From contig NZ_JBCHVB010000006.1 of assembly GCF_039023475.1 (NCBI RefSeq), forward strand, positions 124,001 through 188,000: a stretch of 64,000 nucleotides of DNA, given 5' to 3'. Positions 8,728 through 17,713 of the stretch are shown piece by piece; position 1 is the stretch's first letter, and every line of letters begins with the position of its first letter. Source of the DNA: Erwinia sp039023475 (GTDB lineage: Bacteria > Pseudomonadota > Gammaproteobacteria > Enterobacterales > Enterobacteriaceae). The translations under genes and the position numbers were made by a program. The notes under the pieces are model-generated. The model was not told the origin of the DNA. It worked only from the letters and a program-made list of their open reading frames with translations, and did no database searches.

Positions 8728-9348
8728 TCAGGCCGGCAGATTATTCATTTTCATTTGCAGCATTTCTTTCAGCGCAGGAGAAGCATCAGAAGCGATGCCC
8801 TTGCTCCAGGCATCGCGGGCGCCTTTCGCATCGCCTTTGCTGAGCAGTGCTTCGCCGCGCACGTCTGCCACTATGGCCGTCCAGCCTTCACCTTTAATGG
8901 TCTCGAGGGTTTTCAGCACCTCATCCGGCTTCTTCTGCTGAAGCTGGATGCGCGCCAGGCGCAGGTTCATCACCGCCTCTAAATTGGCGTCTTTGGTATT
9001 TCCCAGACCGCTTTTAAGCTGTGCGGCGGCTTTATCAAGCTGACCGCCATCCACATAGCGCTTTGCGACATCCAGCGAGGCCAGCGCACCGTAGGTGTTG
9101 TTATTCTCGCTGGCAAATTTTGCCGCTGCGTCGAGCGTTGCAGGTTTGCTGGCGTCCAGTGCGGAAGAGACCTGCTGATAGGCTGCGGAAATCTCCTTGT
9201 TGCTGCCATCCTGGTGGCCGCTCCAGTAGCGCCAGCCCGCAAGCGCGCCCACGCCAAGGATCACGCCCACGACCAGCATTTTACCGTTCTCAGCGAAAAA
9301 GCGGCGAACCGCGTCAACCTGTTCGTTTTCGTTGCTATATACTTCCAC
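8728..9348 (-). CDS. yfgM: YfgM, SecYEG-associated TPR membrane protein
   Basis: 206-aa inner-membrane protein with a cytoplasmic N-terminus (MEVYSNENEQVDAVRRFF), one transmembrane segment at about residues 22-42 (GKMLVVGVILGVGALAGWRYW) and a periplasmic TPR-like domain. In E. coli YfgM binds the Sec translocon with PpiD and works as a periplasmic chaperone; it was also linked to stress-regulated turnover. It starts 14 bp after the hisS stop, so it is very likely in the same transcript with bamB. Confidence 0.95.
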   Translation of the reverse strand: MEVYSNENEQVDAVRRFFAENGKMLVVGVILGVGALAGWRYWSGHQDGSNKEISAAYQQVSSALDASKPATLDAAAKFASENNNTYGALASLDVAKRYVDGGQLDKAAAQLKSGLGNTKDANLEAVMNLRLARIQLQQKKPDEVLKTLETIKGEGWTAIVADVRGEALLSKGDAKGARDAWSKGIASDASPALKEMLQMKMNNLPA

Positions 9349-9362
9349 GCAAACCTTCTCCT

Positions 9363-10652
9363 TTAATCCGCGTTCGGCTGTTGCAGCATCGCAGTCAGCG
9401 TTGCGGCAACATCACGCTGCGCCAGCGTTTGTTGCTCGCCGTTGCGCAAATCTTTAATCACGACTTCGCCTTTTGCGACTTCGTCTTCTCCCAGCACCAG
9501 CGCAACGCGGGCGCCCCACTTATCTGCCCGGGCAAATTGCTTCTTGAAGTTACCGCCGCCGAAGTTGGTCATCAGCTTCAGTGAAGGCTCTTCATCGCGC
9601 AGTTTCTCCGCCAGCTGCATGGCGGCGGACTGAACGCCCTGGCCGGAAGCGATAACATAGACATCGACAATGCGCGTCGGTTCAAATTCAGGATTTACCG
9701 CCTGTACCAGCAGCACCAGCCGCTCCAGTCCCATGGCAAAACCGACCGCTGGCGTGGCACGGCCGCCAAGCTGTTCGACCAGCCCATCATAGCGGCCACC
9801 GCCACAGACGGTGCCCTGAGAGCCAAGGCTGCTGGTCACCCATTCAAACACGGTACGGTTGTAATAATCCAGACCGCGCACCAGCCGCTGGTTAAGCGTG
9901 TAGGCGATGCCTGCATCATCCAGCAGCTTACAGAGCCCTGCAAAATGTTCGCGCGAGTCGGCGTCCAGATAGTCACTCAGCTCGGGCGCGCTGTTCAGCA
10001 GGTTCTGAACATCGGGGTTTTTGCTGTCCAGCACGCGCATCGGATTGGTATACATGCGGCGCTTGCAGTCTTCATCCAGCACCTCCTGGTGCTGCTCAAG
10101 AAAGGCGACCAGCGCGTCACGATAGCTGGCGCGGGCTTCAGGAGATCCGATCGAATTCAGTTCCAGATGCACATGATCGGCGATGCCCAGCGCTTTCCAC
10201 CAGCGGGCGGTCATCATGATCAGTTCAGCGTCCACGTCAGGGCCCTGCAGGCCGAACACTTCTGCGCCCATCTGATAGAACTGACGGTAACGCCCTTTCT
10301 GAGGACGTTCATAGCGGAACATCGGACCGATGTACCAGAGACGCTGTTCCTGATTGTACAGCAGACCGTGTTCGATACCGGCGCGTACGCAGCCAGCCGT
10401 GCCTTCAGGACGCAGCGTCAGGCTTTCACCGTTGCGGTCATCAAAGGTATACATCTCTTTTTCAACCACGTCGGTGACTTCACCGATGGCGCGTTTGAAT
10501 AACGGGGTCTGCTCTACAATCGGCAGGCGGATTTCGCTGTAGCCATAGCTGGCCAGCACCTGCTTGAGAATTTGTTCAATACGTTGCCACACTACGGTAT
10601 CCGCTGGCAGGTAGTCATTCATGCCGCGGATAGCCTGGATATTCTTCGCCAC
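9363..10652 (-). CDS. hisS: Histidyl-tRNA synthetase
   Basis: Class II aminoacyl-tRNA synthetase that charges tRNA-His, cytoplasmic dimer, 429 aa (E. coli 424). The class II motifs are visible: AIGEVTDVVEKEMYTF region, the motif 2 block LRPEGTAGCVRAG and MFRYERPQKGRYRQFYQ, the HisA/HisB boxes LVRGLDYYNRTVFE and CGGGRYDGL, motif 3 GFAMGLERL, and a C-terminal anticodon-binding domain with the basic loop NFKKQFARADKWGA. It is first in the hisS-yfgM-bamB run, 99 bp after ispG. Confidence 0.98.
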   Translation of the reverse strand: MAKNIQAIRGMNDYLPADTVVWQRIEQILKQVLASYGYSEIRLPIVEQTPLFKRAIGEVTDVVEKEMYTFDDRNGESLTLRPEGTAGCVRAGIEHGLLYNQEQRLWYIGPMFRYERPQKGRYRQFYQMGAEVFGLQGPDVDAELIMMTARWWKALGIADHVHLELNSIGSPEARASYRDALVAFLEQHQEVLDEDCKRRMYTNPMRVLDSKNPDVQNLLNSAPELSDYLDADSREHFAGLCKLLDDAGIAYTLNQRLVRGLDYYNRTVFEWVTSSLGSQGTVCGGGRYDGLVEQLGGRATPAVGFAMGLERLVLLVQAVNPEFEPTRIVDVYVIASGQGVQSAAMQLAEKLRDEEPSLKLMTNFGGGNFKKQFARADKWGARVALVLGEDEVAKGEVVIKDLRNGEQQTLAQRDVAATLTAMLQQPNAD

Positions 10653-10751
10653 TACGTTTATCTCACACTGTGGAATGGACGCCGGGGTAAACCCGCGTCG
10701 TCAGAGTTAATGCTGGCGGGGAGGCGAATGGCCTCCCCACGCTGCTTCAGA

Positions 10752-11873
10752 TTATTTTTCCAGATGCTGCACATCAATGCGGCGGGATGCGTCCATCATC
10801 GCCGCTTTTGCGCGTATACGCGCTTCCAGCTGGTCGATCATGTCATCGTTGTCCAGCCGCTCGCGCAGGCGCACGCCATCTTCATAGAAGCCGCTTTTCT
10901 TATTGCTGCCGGTCACGCCAAGGGTGGAGACCAGCGCTTCGCCGGGACCGTTCACCACGCAGCCAATAATGGAGACGTCCATAGGGGTGATGATGTCCTC
11001 AAGCCGCTGCTCCAGCGCGTTAACCGTGCCGATCACGTCAAATTCCTGACGGGAACAGGTTGGACAGGCAATAAAGTTAATGCCGCGCGCGCGAATGCGC
11101 AGGGATTTCAGGATATCGAAACCAACCTTCACTTCCTCGACCGGATCGGCCGCCAGCGAAATGCGTAGCGTGTCGCCAATGCCTTCGGAAAGCAGCAGCC
11201 CCAGTCCGATAGCGGACTTCACGGAGCCGGCCCTGGCGCCGCCCGCTTCAGTGATCCCGAGATGCAGAGGCTGATCGATCTGTTTCGCCAGCAGGCGGTA
11301 AGACTCAACGGCCAGAAAAACGTCGGACGCTTTTACGCTGACTTTAAACTGATCGAAATTGAGGCGATCCAGGTGATCAACATGACGCATAGCGGATTCA
11401 AGCAGCGCCTGCGGCGTCGGTTCGCCATATTTTTCCTGAAGATCCTTTTCAAGCGATCCGGCGTTGACCCCGATGCGGATGGGAATGTTGTTGTAGCGGG
11501 CGCAATCGACCACCTGGCGAATACGCTCTTCGTTACCGATATTACCAGGGTTAATGCGCAGGCAGTCCACCCCATATTCGGCGACTTTAAGGGCGATGCG
11601 ATAGTCAAAATGGATATCGGCGACCAGCGGCACGTTAACCTGCTGTTTGATCAGGCGAAACGCTTCCGCGGCATCCATGGTTGGAACAGAAACGCGGACA
11701 ATGTCCACGCCGACGCGCTCAAGCGCTCTGATTTGGTTAACCGTCGCCTCCACGTCCGTGGTGCGCGTGTTGGTCATAGACTGGACGGCGATCGGCGCAC
11801 CGTCGCCCACAGGCACCTTGCCGACGTAAATGCGCGTTGATTTGCGACGGGTAATGGGTGCTTCGTTATGCAT
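10752..11873 (-). CDS. ispG: 4-Hydroxy-3-methylbut-2-enyl-diphosphate synthase
   Basis: IspG (GcpE) converts MEcPP to HMBPP in the methylerythritol phosphate route to isoprenoids. 373 aa (E. coli 372). The [4Fe-4S] cysteines are seen in ACPTCSRQEFD (two Cys) and GCVVNGPGEA (third), and the TIM-barrel start is VGDGAPIAVQSMTNT. The start at MHNEAPITRRKS is preferred because GGAG lies about 8 bases upstream and it matches E. coli; an in-frame ATG 15 bases upstream sits next to that site with no spacing. It follows rodZ by 38 bp. Confidence 0.98.
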   Translation of the reverse strand: MHNEAPITRRKSTRIYVGKVPVGDGAPIAVQSMTNTRTTDVEATVNQIRALERVGVDIVRVSVPTMDAAEAFRLIKQQVNVPLVADIHFDYRIALKVAEYGVDCLRINPGNIGNEERIRQVVDCARYNNIPIRIGVNAGSLEKDLQEKYGEPTPQALLESAMRHVDHLDRLNFDQFKVSVKASDVFLAVESYRLLAKQIDQPLHLGITEAGGARAGSVKSAIGLGLLLSEGIGDTLRISLAADPVEEVKVGFDILKSLRIRARGINFIACPTCSRQEFDVIGTVNALEQRLEDIITPMDVSIIGCVVNGPGEALVSTLGVTGSNKKSGFYEDGVRLRERLDNDDMIDQLEARIRAKAAMMDASRRIDVQHLEK

Positions 11874-11911
11874 ATTCTTTCTCCACAATTACTCGCGACA
11901 GGGAAGATGCG

Positions 11912-12880
11912 TTATTGCGCACCAACTGAAAGGCGAGCAACCTGGTTGCTACGGATAAAACGACTCAGGTCAACCGGCTGACCCTGATACTGGATCTGTA
12001 CAGCGCCCGGAGCGCCAATCTTCAGACGATAGGGAGCCGTGCCGGTGAGATTGAGTTTATCACCACTGCGCTGCATCCCGCTGAAGAGTTTTTTCCCGGC
12101 GGCATCAGTAACTTCAAGCCAGCAATCCTGGGTAAAGTTCATGACCAGCGCGTTGGCATCGGCCGCCGGCGCGCTGACGCTGGCTGAACCGGTAGGCATC
12201 TGGCCGCTGGCATTGCTGCCGGTGGCCGTGTCTGCGGGTGCCTGAGAGGGAGAGACGGCAGCCGGCTGCGGCTCCGTCGGTGCGGGCTGGCTGGCGGCAG
12301 GAGCCGCGCTGTCAGATGGCGCGACCGCAGGCGAAGGCGTGCTCTGAACCGGCACGCTTTCTGCCGGTGGCACGCTGTCGGCGCTGTTATCCGTCAGAGA
12401 GATGGACTGGCTGTTATCATCCGCGGAGCCATTTTGATCGGCCATGGAGACCAGATCGTCCTGAGCCGCTTTATGATTTTGCCACCACCAGGCCCCGGTC
12501 AGGCCGACGACCACAAACAGCACCAGCCAGGTGAAACTCATCAGCCAGCCGTCGCGTTTTTTGCGTCGTTTCCCCAGGGAGTAACTCTGCATCGGCTCCA
12601 CTTTCGCCGCGCGAACAGGTGCCTGCTTTGCCATCATCGGCAGCAGTTCCTCTTCCGGCACGTGAACCAGACGCGCATAGGAACGAATGTAACCCCGCAG
12701 GAAGGTCGAGGCCAGATCGGCTGGCGACTTATCCTCTTCAATGTCACGAACGGTGGAAAGTTTCAGGCAGAGGCGCTCAGCAACGTTCTGCTGAGTGAGG
12801 CCCATTTGCTCACGGGCGCTACGCAGGCGCTCGCCTGTTGAATTTACTGCGGATTTATCTTCAGTGGCTTCAGTATTCAT
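11912..12880 (-). CDS. rodZ: Cytoskeletal shape protein RodZ
   Basis: Bitopic membrane protein linking MreB to the elongasome and needed for rod shape. 322 aa. It has an N-terminal Cro/C1-type helix-turn-helix (residues ~15-75, LRSAREQMGLTQQNVAERLCLKLSTV), a basic juxtamembrane stretch (LGKRRKKRDG), one transmembrane helix (~112-130, LMSFTWLVLFVVVGLTGAWWW), a long Pro/Ser/Ala-rich periplasmic linker, and a C-terminal DUF4115 domain. Its start overlaps the end of the upstream pilW-like gene by 11 bp. Confidence 0.96.
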   Translation of the reverse strand: MNTEATEDKSAVNSTGERLRSAREQMGLTQQNVAERLCLKLSTVRDIEEDKSPADLASTFLRGYIRSYARLVHVPEEELLPMMAKQAPVRAAKVEPMQSYSLGKRRKKRDGWLMSFTWLVLFVVVGLTGAWWWQNHKAAQDDLVSMADQNGSADDNSQSISLTDNSADSVPPAESVPVQSTPSPAVAPSDSAAPAASQPAPTEPQPAAVSPSQAPADTATGSNASGQMPTGSASVSAPAADANALVMNFTQDCWLEVTDAAGKKLFSGMQRSGDKLNLTGTAPYRLKIGAPGAVQIQYQGQPVDLSRFIRSNQVARLSVGAQ

Positions 12881-13601
12881 TAGCTAAAAAATGCAGGTAC
12901 TGTATCGATTGTGGAAAATTTCGCGCCAGCTCTTCTCCGGCCAGCTTCAGGGCCTCCGGATGCTGCGCCAGCGCGGCGAAGCGAATCTTTAACCACAAGC
13001 TTTCTGCCGAGGCAGCAAAGTTGTGTTGATATACATCTGACAGGAGGCGCGCAGAGGCGTACTCTCCCTTTCCAAATCGCCTTTCGGCTTCGGCCAACAG
13101 CGCCTTGCCCTTGTCCGGATCGCGTTTCGTCGCTTCAAGCAGTGCGACTTTTGCTTTCAGCTGCTCTCCCGCATTGAGATAACAGTAGCCGGCGTTTTCA
13201 AGCGCATCGTCGCGCCCATCGTTTCCAGATAATTCAGCGGCTTTACTGAACTGACGCTGCGCCGCATCATACTGCCTTAAACCGCAGAGAAACGCACCGT
13301 AATTATTGAGAACGTCACGGTTTTGCGGCGCCAGTCCATAGGCTATCCGGTAGCGTTCGCCGGCTGACTCGTTCTGCCCGGCGCGTTGCTGATAGCGGGC
13401 CATCGCCAGCTGCGTACGGTAATCTTCTGGCGCAAGCTGTACCGCCTGCTGAAGGTTGCGCTTTGCCGCTGGCAGTTCGTTAAGCGCCAGATAGCTAAGC
13501 CCTAACTGTAGACGCGTCTGCGCCAGTTCGCTGCGCTGTGCTGACGGGCCACAGCCTGTCAGCACAACAATAATCAACCCCGGCACGATTCCCTTGTGCA
13601 T
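12870..13601 (-). CDS. PilW-like (type IV pilus biogenesis/stability) TPR lipoprotein
   Basis: 243-aa lipoprotein whose lipobox VVLTGC gives a lipidated Cys near residue 17, followed by about five TPR repeats (LSYLALNELPAAKRNLQQA, NRDVLNNYGAFLCGLRQYDAAQRQFSKA and others). It corresponds to E. coli YfgL-neighbour yfgA/pilW-type genes and to PilW/PilF, an outer-membrane pilotin for secretins in type IV pilus systems. The ATG at 13601 is used since GGGAGG sits 5 bases upstream. It precedes rodZ with overlapping ends, so the two are coupled. No other pilus gene is in the window. Confidence 0.9.
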   Translation of the reverse strand: MHKGIVPGLIIVVLTGCGPSAQRSELAQTRLQLGLSYLALNELPAAKRNLQQAVQLAPEDYRTQLAMARYQQRAGQNESAGERYRIAYGLAPQNRDVLNNYGAFLCGLRQYDAAQRQFSKAAELSGNDGRDDALENAGYCYLNAGEQLKAKVALLEATKRDPDKGKALLAEAERRFGKGEYASARLLSDVYQHNFAASAESLWLKIRFAALAQHPEALKLAGEELARNFPQSIQYLHFLANEY

Positions 13602-13684
13602 GTTGCCTCCCGATCTCACTGGCAAAGAATACTACGCCAATCATTTCAGGGCTAACAGCCGCACTTATCGCTGATGCATGAGTT

Positions 13685-14857
13685 TCAGAGCGCTTTCACA
13701 GAAATGGCTTCGCCCGCCATTTTTTTACGCAGCGTGCGCTTGGTACGGTCAATGACTTCACCGGCCAGCTGGCCACAAGCGGCATCAATATCATCGCCAC
13801 GGGTCTTACGCACAATAGTGGTAAATCCATATTCCATCAACACTTTAGAGAAGCGATCGATGCGACTGTTCGAACTGCGACCATAAGGCGCGCCCGGGAA
13901 GGGGTTCCAGGGGATCAGGTTAATTTTGCACGGCGTATCTTTTAACAGTGCGGCCAGCTCATGCGCGTTGTCCGTGCTGTCATTGACGTGATCGAGCATC
14001 ACATACTCGATAGTGACGCGGCCCTGATTCGCATTGGACTTCGCGATATAGCGGCTGACAGCGCCCAGAAACGTCTCGATATTATACTTTTTATTGATCG
14101 GGACAATTTCGTCACGAATTGTGTCATTTGGCGCGTGCAGTGAGATCGCCAGCGCCACATCAATCATATCGCCCAGTTTATCCAGAGCGGGTACGACGCC
14201 TGAGGTGGAGAGCGTGACGCGGCGTTTGGAAAGCCCAAAGCCAAAGTCATCCAGCATAATTTCCATCGCGGGCACAACGTTGTTCAGGTTGAGCAGCGGT
14301 TCGCCCATGCCCATCATCACTACGTTGGTGATCGGACGCTGTCCGGTTACCTTAGAGGCGCCGATGATTTTTGCCGCGCGCCAGACCTGACCGATAATTT
14401 CCGAAACGCGCAAGTTACGGTTGAAGCCCTGCTGAGCGGTGGAACAGAACTTACATTCCAGCGCGCAACCTACCTGAGAGGAGACGCACAGCGTTGCGCG
14501 ATCTTTCTCAGGAATATAGACCGTCTCGACCTGCTGGCCGCCCACGGTGATCGCCCATTTGATGGTTCCGTCAGACGAGCGCTGCTCCTCCGCCACTTCG
14601 GGGGCACGGATTTCCGCCAGCGCTTTCAGCTTGCCGCGAAAAACTTTGTTAATGTCGGTCATCTGATCGAAATCGTCACAGCAGTAGTGGTAGATCCACT
14701 TCATCACCTGATCGGCTCTGAACGGCTTTTCACCCAGGCTGGCGAAAAACTCCCGCATCTGTTGGCGGTTGAGATCGAGCAGGTTGATTTTCTGTTTTGG
14801 GGGTGTGGCGATGACGACAGGATCGACAGAAGACGGATTCACAATATGTTCAGACAT
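13685..14857 (-). CDS. rlmN: 23S rRNA (A2503-C2)/tRNA (A37-C2) methyltransferase RlmN
   Basis: Radical-SAM methylase that makes 2-methyladenosine in 23S rRNA and some tRNAs. 390 aa. The CxxxCxxC cluster motif is in GCALECKFCSTAQQG, and the C-terminal methyl-carrying cysteine is in DIDAACGQLAGEV. The GMGEPLLN motif and VTLSTSGVVP segments bind SAM. It is the first gene of the run reading toward pilW and rodZ, with a TATAAT -10 element at 14907-14912 upstream on the minus strand. It requires a [4Fe-4S] cluster, relevant given the stripped isc locus nearby. Confidence 0.98.
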   Translation of the reverse strand: MSEHIVNPSSVDPVVIATPPKQKINLLDLNRQQMREFFASLGEKPFRADQVMKWIYHYCCDDFDQMTDINKVFRGKLKALAEIRAPEVAEEQRSSDGTIKWAITVGGQQVETVYIPEKDRATLCVSSQVGCALECKFCSTAQQGFNRNLRVSEIIGQVWRAAKIIGASKVTGQRPITNVVMMGMGEPLLNLNNVVPAMEIMLDDFGFGLSKRRVTLSTSGVVPALDKLGDMIDVALAISLHAPNDTIRDEIVPINKKYNIETFLGAVSRYIAKSNANQGRVTIEYVMLDHVNDSTDNAHELAALLKDTPCKINLIPWNPFPGAPYGRSSNSRIDRFSKVLMEYGFTTIVRKTRGDDIDAACGQLAGEVIDRTKRTLRKKMAGEAISVKAL

Positions 14858-15017
14858 AATTTTCTCTGGCCTCGTTATTACACGTTATGGCGCTGGGGAT
14901 AGACAGATTATACCTCTCAGCTCTCCTTTTGCAGAAAGACACCTGATGCACTTTACATGCACTCAGGCTGCCCGGGCGGAAGCCGCTCTTGCTGCAAACC
15001 GGAACTGAAAGGCTATA

Positions 15018-15057
15018 AATGAAACGCCCCTGCTGAGTATGCTCTCATCAGGGGCGC
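15018..15057 (-). terminator. Terminator downstream of ndk
   Basis: On the minus strand GCCCCTGATGAG and CTCAGCAGGGGC arms with a small loop are followed by GTTTCATTTA. It is 87 bp beyond the ndk stop; the U-tract is imperfect. Confidence 0.65.
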
Positions 15058-15143
15058 ATTATTGTACAAGCGTGTCGCTACAGGTTAAAGCGCGTTACCG
15101 AAATAATTTGTAAACGCGCAGCTTCACGCCTGACGTAACCGGC

Positions 15144-15575
15144 TTAGCGGGTACGTGGGCAAACTTCACCTTCGCCGAAGAAATAGGCGATTTCACGCGC
15201 CGCAGATTCCGCAGAGTCTGAACCGTGGGTCGCATTTTCGGTGAAGCTGTCCGCGTAGTCGGCGCGCAGAGTACCGGCCAGCGCGTTAGCTGGGTTAGTG
15301 GCACCCATCAGATCGCGGTGACGCTGAACGGCGTTTTCGCCTTCCAGAACGGAGACCACAACCGGGCCGGAGGTCATGAATTCAACCAGGCCGTCAAAGA
15401 AAGGCTTGCCCTGGTGTTCAGCGTAGAAACCTTCAGCCTGCTCTTTGCTCAGGTGCAGCATTTTGCTGCCAACGATTTTGAAGCCAGCGCTTTCAAAACG
15501 GTTGAAGATGGCACCAATCACGTTTTTTGCCACCGCGTTTGGTTTTACAATGGAAAAAGTACGTTCAATAGTCAT
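15144..15575 (-). CDS. ndk: Nucleoside-diphosphate kinase
   Basis: Transfers the gamma-phosphate between nucleoside tri- and diphosphates through a phospho-His, balancing the NTP/dNTP pools. 143 aa, the same as E. coli. The active-site His lies in NATHGSDS. The start is MTIERTFSIVKP at 15575 rather than a 26-codon upstream extension that reads through the promoter. A TATAAT -10 element lies at 15640-15645 on the minus strand. Unlike E. coli, no pbpC or yfhM separates it from sseA. Confidence 0.98.
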   Translation of the reverse strand: MTIERTFSIVKPNAVAKNVIGAIFNRFESAGFKIVGSKMLHLSKEQAEGFYAEHQGKPFFDGLVEFMTSGPVVVSVLEGENAVQRHRDLMGATNPANALAGTLRADYADSFTENATHGSDSAESAAREIAYFFGEGEVCPRTR

Positions 15576-15954
15576 ATGGACCTCTGTTGATGTCGAGTGT
15601 AGCCGGTGAAAAGGTTCCCCGGTCCGGAAAATGGCGCCGATTATAGGGGGCATCGCCAGGCTTGCCTACCGGAGAATCAACAATTTATTAAAAAAATCGA
15701 TCGCTAACCCCCTGTTTTCTTCACGGCTTTAGCCCAAACTTTACCCATTCCGGCAACCCATAAGAGATTAAGCTCTTCTGACGCCCGGTAAAAGTCCCCT
15801 TTGCTTCTCGCCAGTTGTCAGGTTTGCACACCCTTTACGGGTCTCTGAACGCGCATGCCGGAGGGATTATTCCCGGCTGACCCAGCCAGCTCCTCTTGTG
15901 AAGCCCGCTGAGATGATTGACACTGATAGCCTCTACACTCTCAGCGAGGCCGCT
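15576..15954. other. Divergent ndk/sseA intergenic region
   Basis: A 379-bp gap between divergent genes. It holds the ndk -10 element TATAAT (15640-15645, minus strand) in a GC-rich context and the ribosome binding site GAGG six bases before sseA. I see no clear gene; pbpC and yfhM, which lie here in E. coli, have left no readable trace. Confidence 0.6.
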
Positions 15955-16800
15955 ATGACCAGCTCCTTTTTTGTGACTGCCGACTGGCTGGCAGACCATC
16001 TTTCTGATGACGCCATCCAGGTGATTGATGCCCGCATGCTTCCGCCGGGCCTGGAAAAAGTGCGTGATATTCATGCCGAGTACCTGGCCGGGCATCTGCC
16101 CTCGGCCCCTTTTTTTGATATCGAAGCGCTTTCCGACCTCACCAGCCCCTTTCCTCATATGCTGCCGCGCCCGGAAAATTTTGCGGTTGCCATGCGCGAG
16201 CTGGGCGTCAGCAGTGAGAAACACCTGATCGTCTACGATGAAGGCAACCTGTTCTCAGCGCCGCGCGCCTGGTGGATGCTCAAACAGTTCGGCGTGGATC
16301 GCGTGTCGATTCTGGCGGGCGGTTTACAAGCCTGGAAAGCGGCGGGGCTGCCGCTTGAGCAAGGTGAAGTGACTCTTCCTGAAGCCGTGTTCGAAGCGAG
16401 TTTTGATCCCTCAGTCGTTCAGCGGCTGACCGACGTGCTGCTCATCAGTCACGAAGGCGGCGCGCAGCTGGTCGATGCCAGAGCGGCTAATCGCTTCAGG
16501 GGCGAGGTGGATGAACCCCGTGCCGGACTGCATCGCGGGCGCATTCCCGGCAGCCTGAACGTGCCCTGGAATGAACTGGTCGAAAATGGCGAGCTTAAAT
16601 CAGCGGAGGCGCTGAAGGCGATTTTCCAGCGTCAGGGCGTTGACCTTACCAGACCCATCGTCGCCAGCTGCGGCTCGGGCGTGACCGCCGTGGTGGTTAT
16701 TCTGGCCCTGAACAGCCTGGGCGTGCATGACGTTCGCCTCTATGACGGTTCATGGTCAGAATGGGGAAGCAGAAACGATCTCCCCATCGCCACGGGCTGA
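15955..16800 (+). CDS. sseA: 3-Mercaptopyruvate sulfurtransferase
   Basis: Two-domain rhodanese-type enzyme moving sulfur from 3-mercaptopyruvate to a thiophilic acceptor, cytoplasmic. 281 aa, the E. coli length. The active-site loop CGSGVT carries the catalytic Cys and the Ser/Val/Thr ring that marks mercaptopyruvate specificity. DARMLPPGLEK marks the inactive first domain, and DEGNLFSAPRAWWML and WSEWG are conserved. Start at 15955 (MTSSFFVTADWL) has GAGG six bases upstream; a 19-codon upstream extension does not fit the family. It stands alone on the plus strand, divergent from ndk and convergent with sseB. Confidence 0.96.
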   Translation: MTSSFFVTADWLADHLSDDAIQVIDARMLPPGLEKVRDIHAEYLAGHLPSAPFFDIEALSDLTSPFPHMLPRPENFAVAMRELGVSSEKHLIVYDEGNLFSAPRAWWMLKQFGVDRVSILAGGLQAWKAAGLPLEQGEVTLPEAVFEASFDPSVVQRLTDVLLISHEGGAQLVDARAANRFRGEVDEPRAGLHRGRIPGSLNVPWNELVENGELKSAEALKAIFQRQGVDLTRPIVASCGSGVTAVVVILALNSLGVHDVRLYDGSWSEWGSRNDLPIATG

Positions 16801-16830
16801 CAATACGCTGAGGTGGCTCCCGGCCTGCCA

Positions 16831-17613
16831 TCAGGCCGGTTTGTTGACCGCTTTAAAGTCACGAAGGAAGCTGCCCCATCGTCTTTCATAGAAAGGCGGA
16901 ATGTGGGCAGTGAAAAAGTGGCTGATGCCCTTTTCATTTTCCACGACTTCACAGATATCAACCGGCTCATCTTCCAGTAAGGTATCCATCGCCACGCTGC
17001 CGGCGGCCTTGATAATAGTGTCTATATCGCTGTCAGCTTCTATCCCTATCAGCAAATTGGGGCGCTGCTCTGCTGATTCTTTGATATGCGCGATATAGGC
17101 CCGGCGAACCTGCTTAAATTTGGTAAATAGCTGGGTCAGCGAGTCGATAACCTGCGCGGGCGGCTCGGCAATTTCTGAAAGCAGCAGCGAGTAGCCGCCT
17201 TCCAGAACGGTCTGCTGGCTCAGCGCATTTCCGCCGTTACCCAGCAGGCTGGTAATCTCCAGCGGCGAGAACTCCTTGCCTGAAGGCAGCCTGGGGTTAA
17301 GAAACAGCGTTTCGCCCTGCGTCATTGCAAACAGGGTGCGGACAGGCATCACCACAAAAGGCCGATCGGTCGGGACGGCCTGCTCCATCGCTGACAGCGA
17401 CGTAAAGAAAGGAATGACGCTGCCCCCCCCTTCTTTTTCCCAGTGCTGCAAATCGACAGGGGTTGAGGCGGTGATGCTTTCCTGCTCCCCGGCGCTTTCG
17501 CCCGGAACCCAGACGCTCGCATCCAGTAAGAGAGAGAAAAATTCGGGCCGGTGTGCCGGCTCGGTGGCGGCCAGCTTAAGCACCTCTTCCAGGCGCTGAT
17601 TAGTTTCGTTCAT
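16831..17613 (-). CDS. sseB: SseB family protein, serine-sensitivity enhancing
   Basis: 260-aa protein (E. coli 258) that at high copy alters serine sensitivity together with sseA; its biochemical role is unknown. An N-terminal SseB domain (EVLKLAATEPAHRPEFFSLLL, then SVWVPG) is followed by a C-terminal SseB_C domain ending GSFLRDFKAVNKP. The start at 17613 matches E. coli; a weak GGA lies upstream. It follows pepB at 100 bp on the same strand and is convergent with sseA. Confidence 0.94.
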   Translation of the reverse strand: MNETNQRLEEVLKLAATEPAHRPEFFSLLLDASVWVPGESAGEQESITASTPVDLQHWEKEGGGSVIPFFTSLSAMEQAVPTDRPFVVMPVRTLFAMTQGETLFLNPRLPSGKEFSPLEITSLLGNGGNALSQQTVLEGGYSLLLSEIAEPPAQVIDSLTQLFTKFKQVRRAYIAHIKESAEQRPNLLIGIEADSDIDTIIKAAGSVAMDTLLEDEPVDICEVVENEKGISHFFTAHIPPFYERRWGSFLRDFKAVNKPA

Positions 17614-17713
17614 CACTTGAATCCAGTAAACGCGATCCGGCAGAGGTCGCCTCTGCCGGATCGCTTGCTTATCCACGGCGCAAAAGGACGCCGCAATCGT
17701 CCTGCTACCGCCG

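Noticed and set aside
10719..10738. GGGGAGGC/GCCTCCCC hairpin between ispG and hisS as a terminator
   Set aside because: No U-tract on the minus strand, and hisS follows in the same direction; an attenuator or simple structure is as likely.
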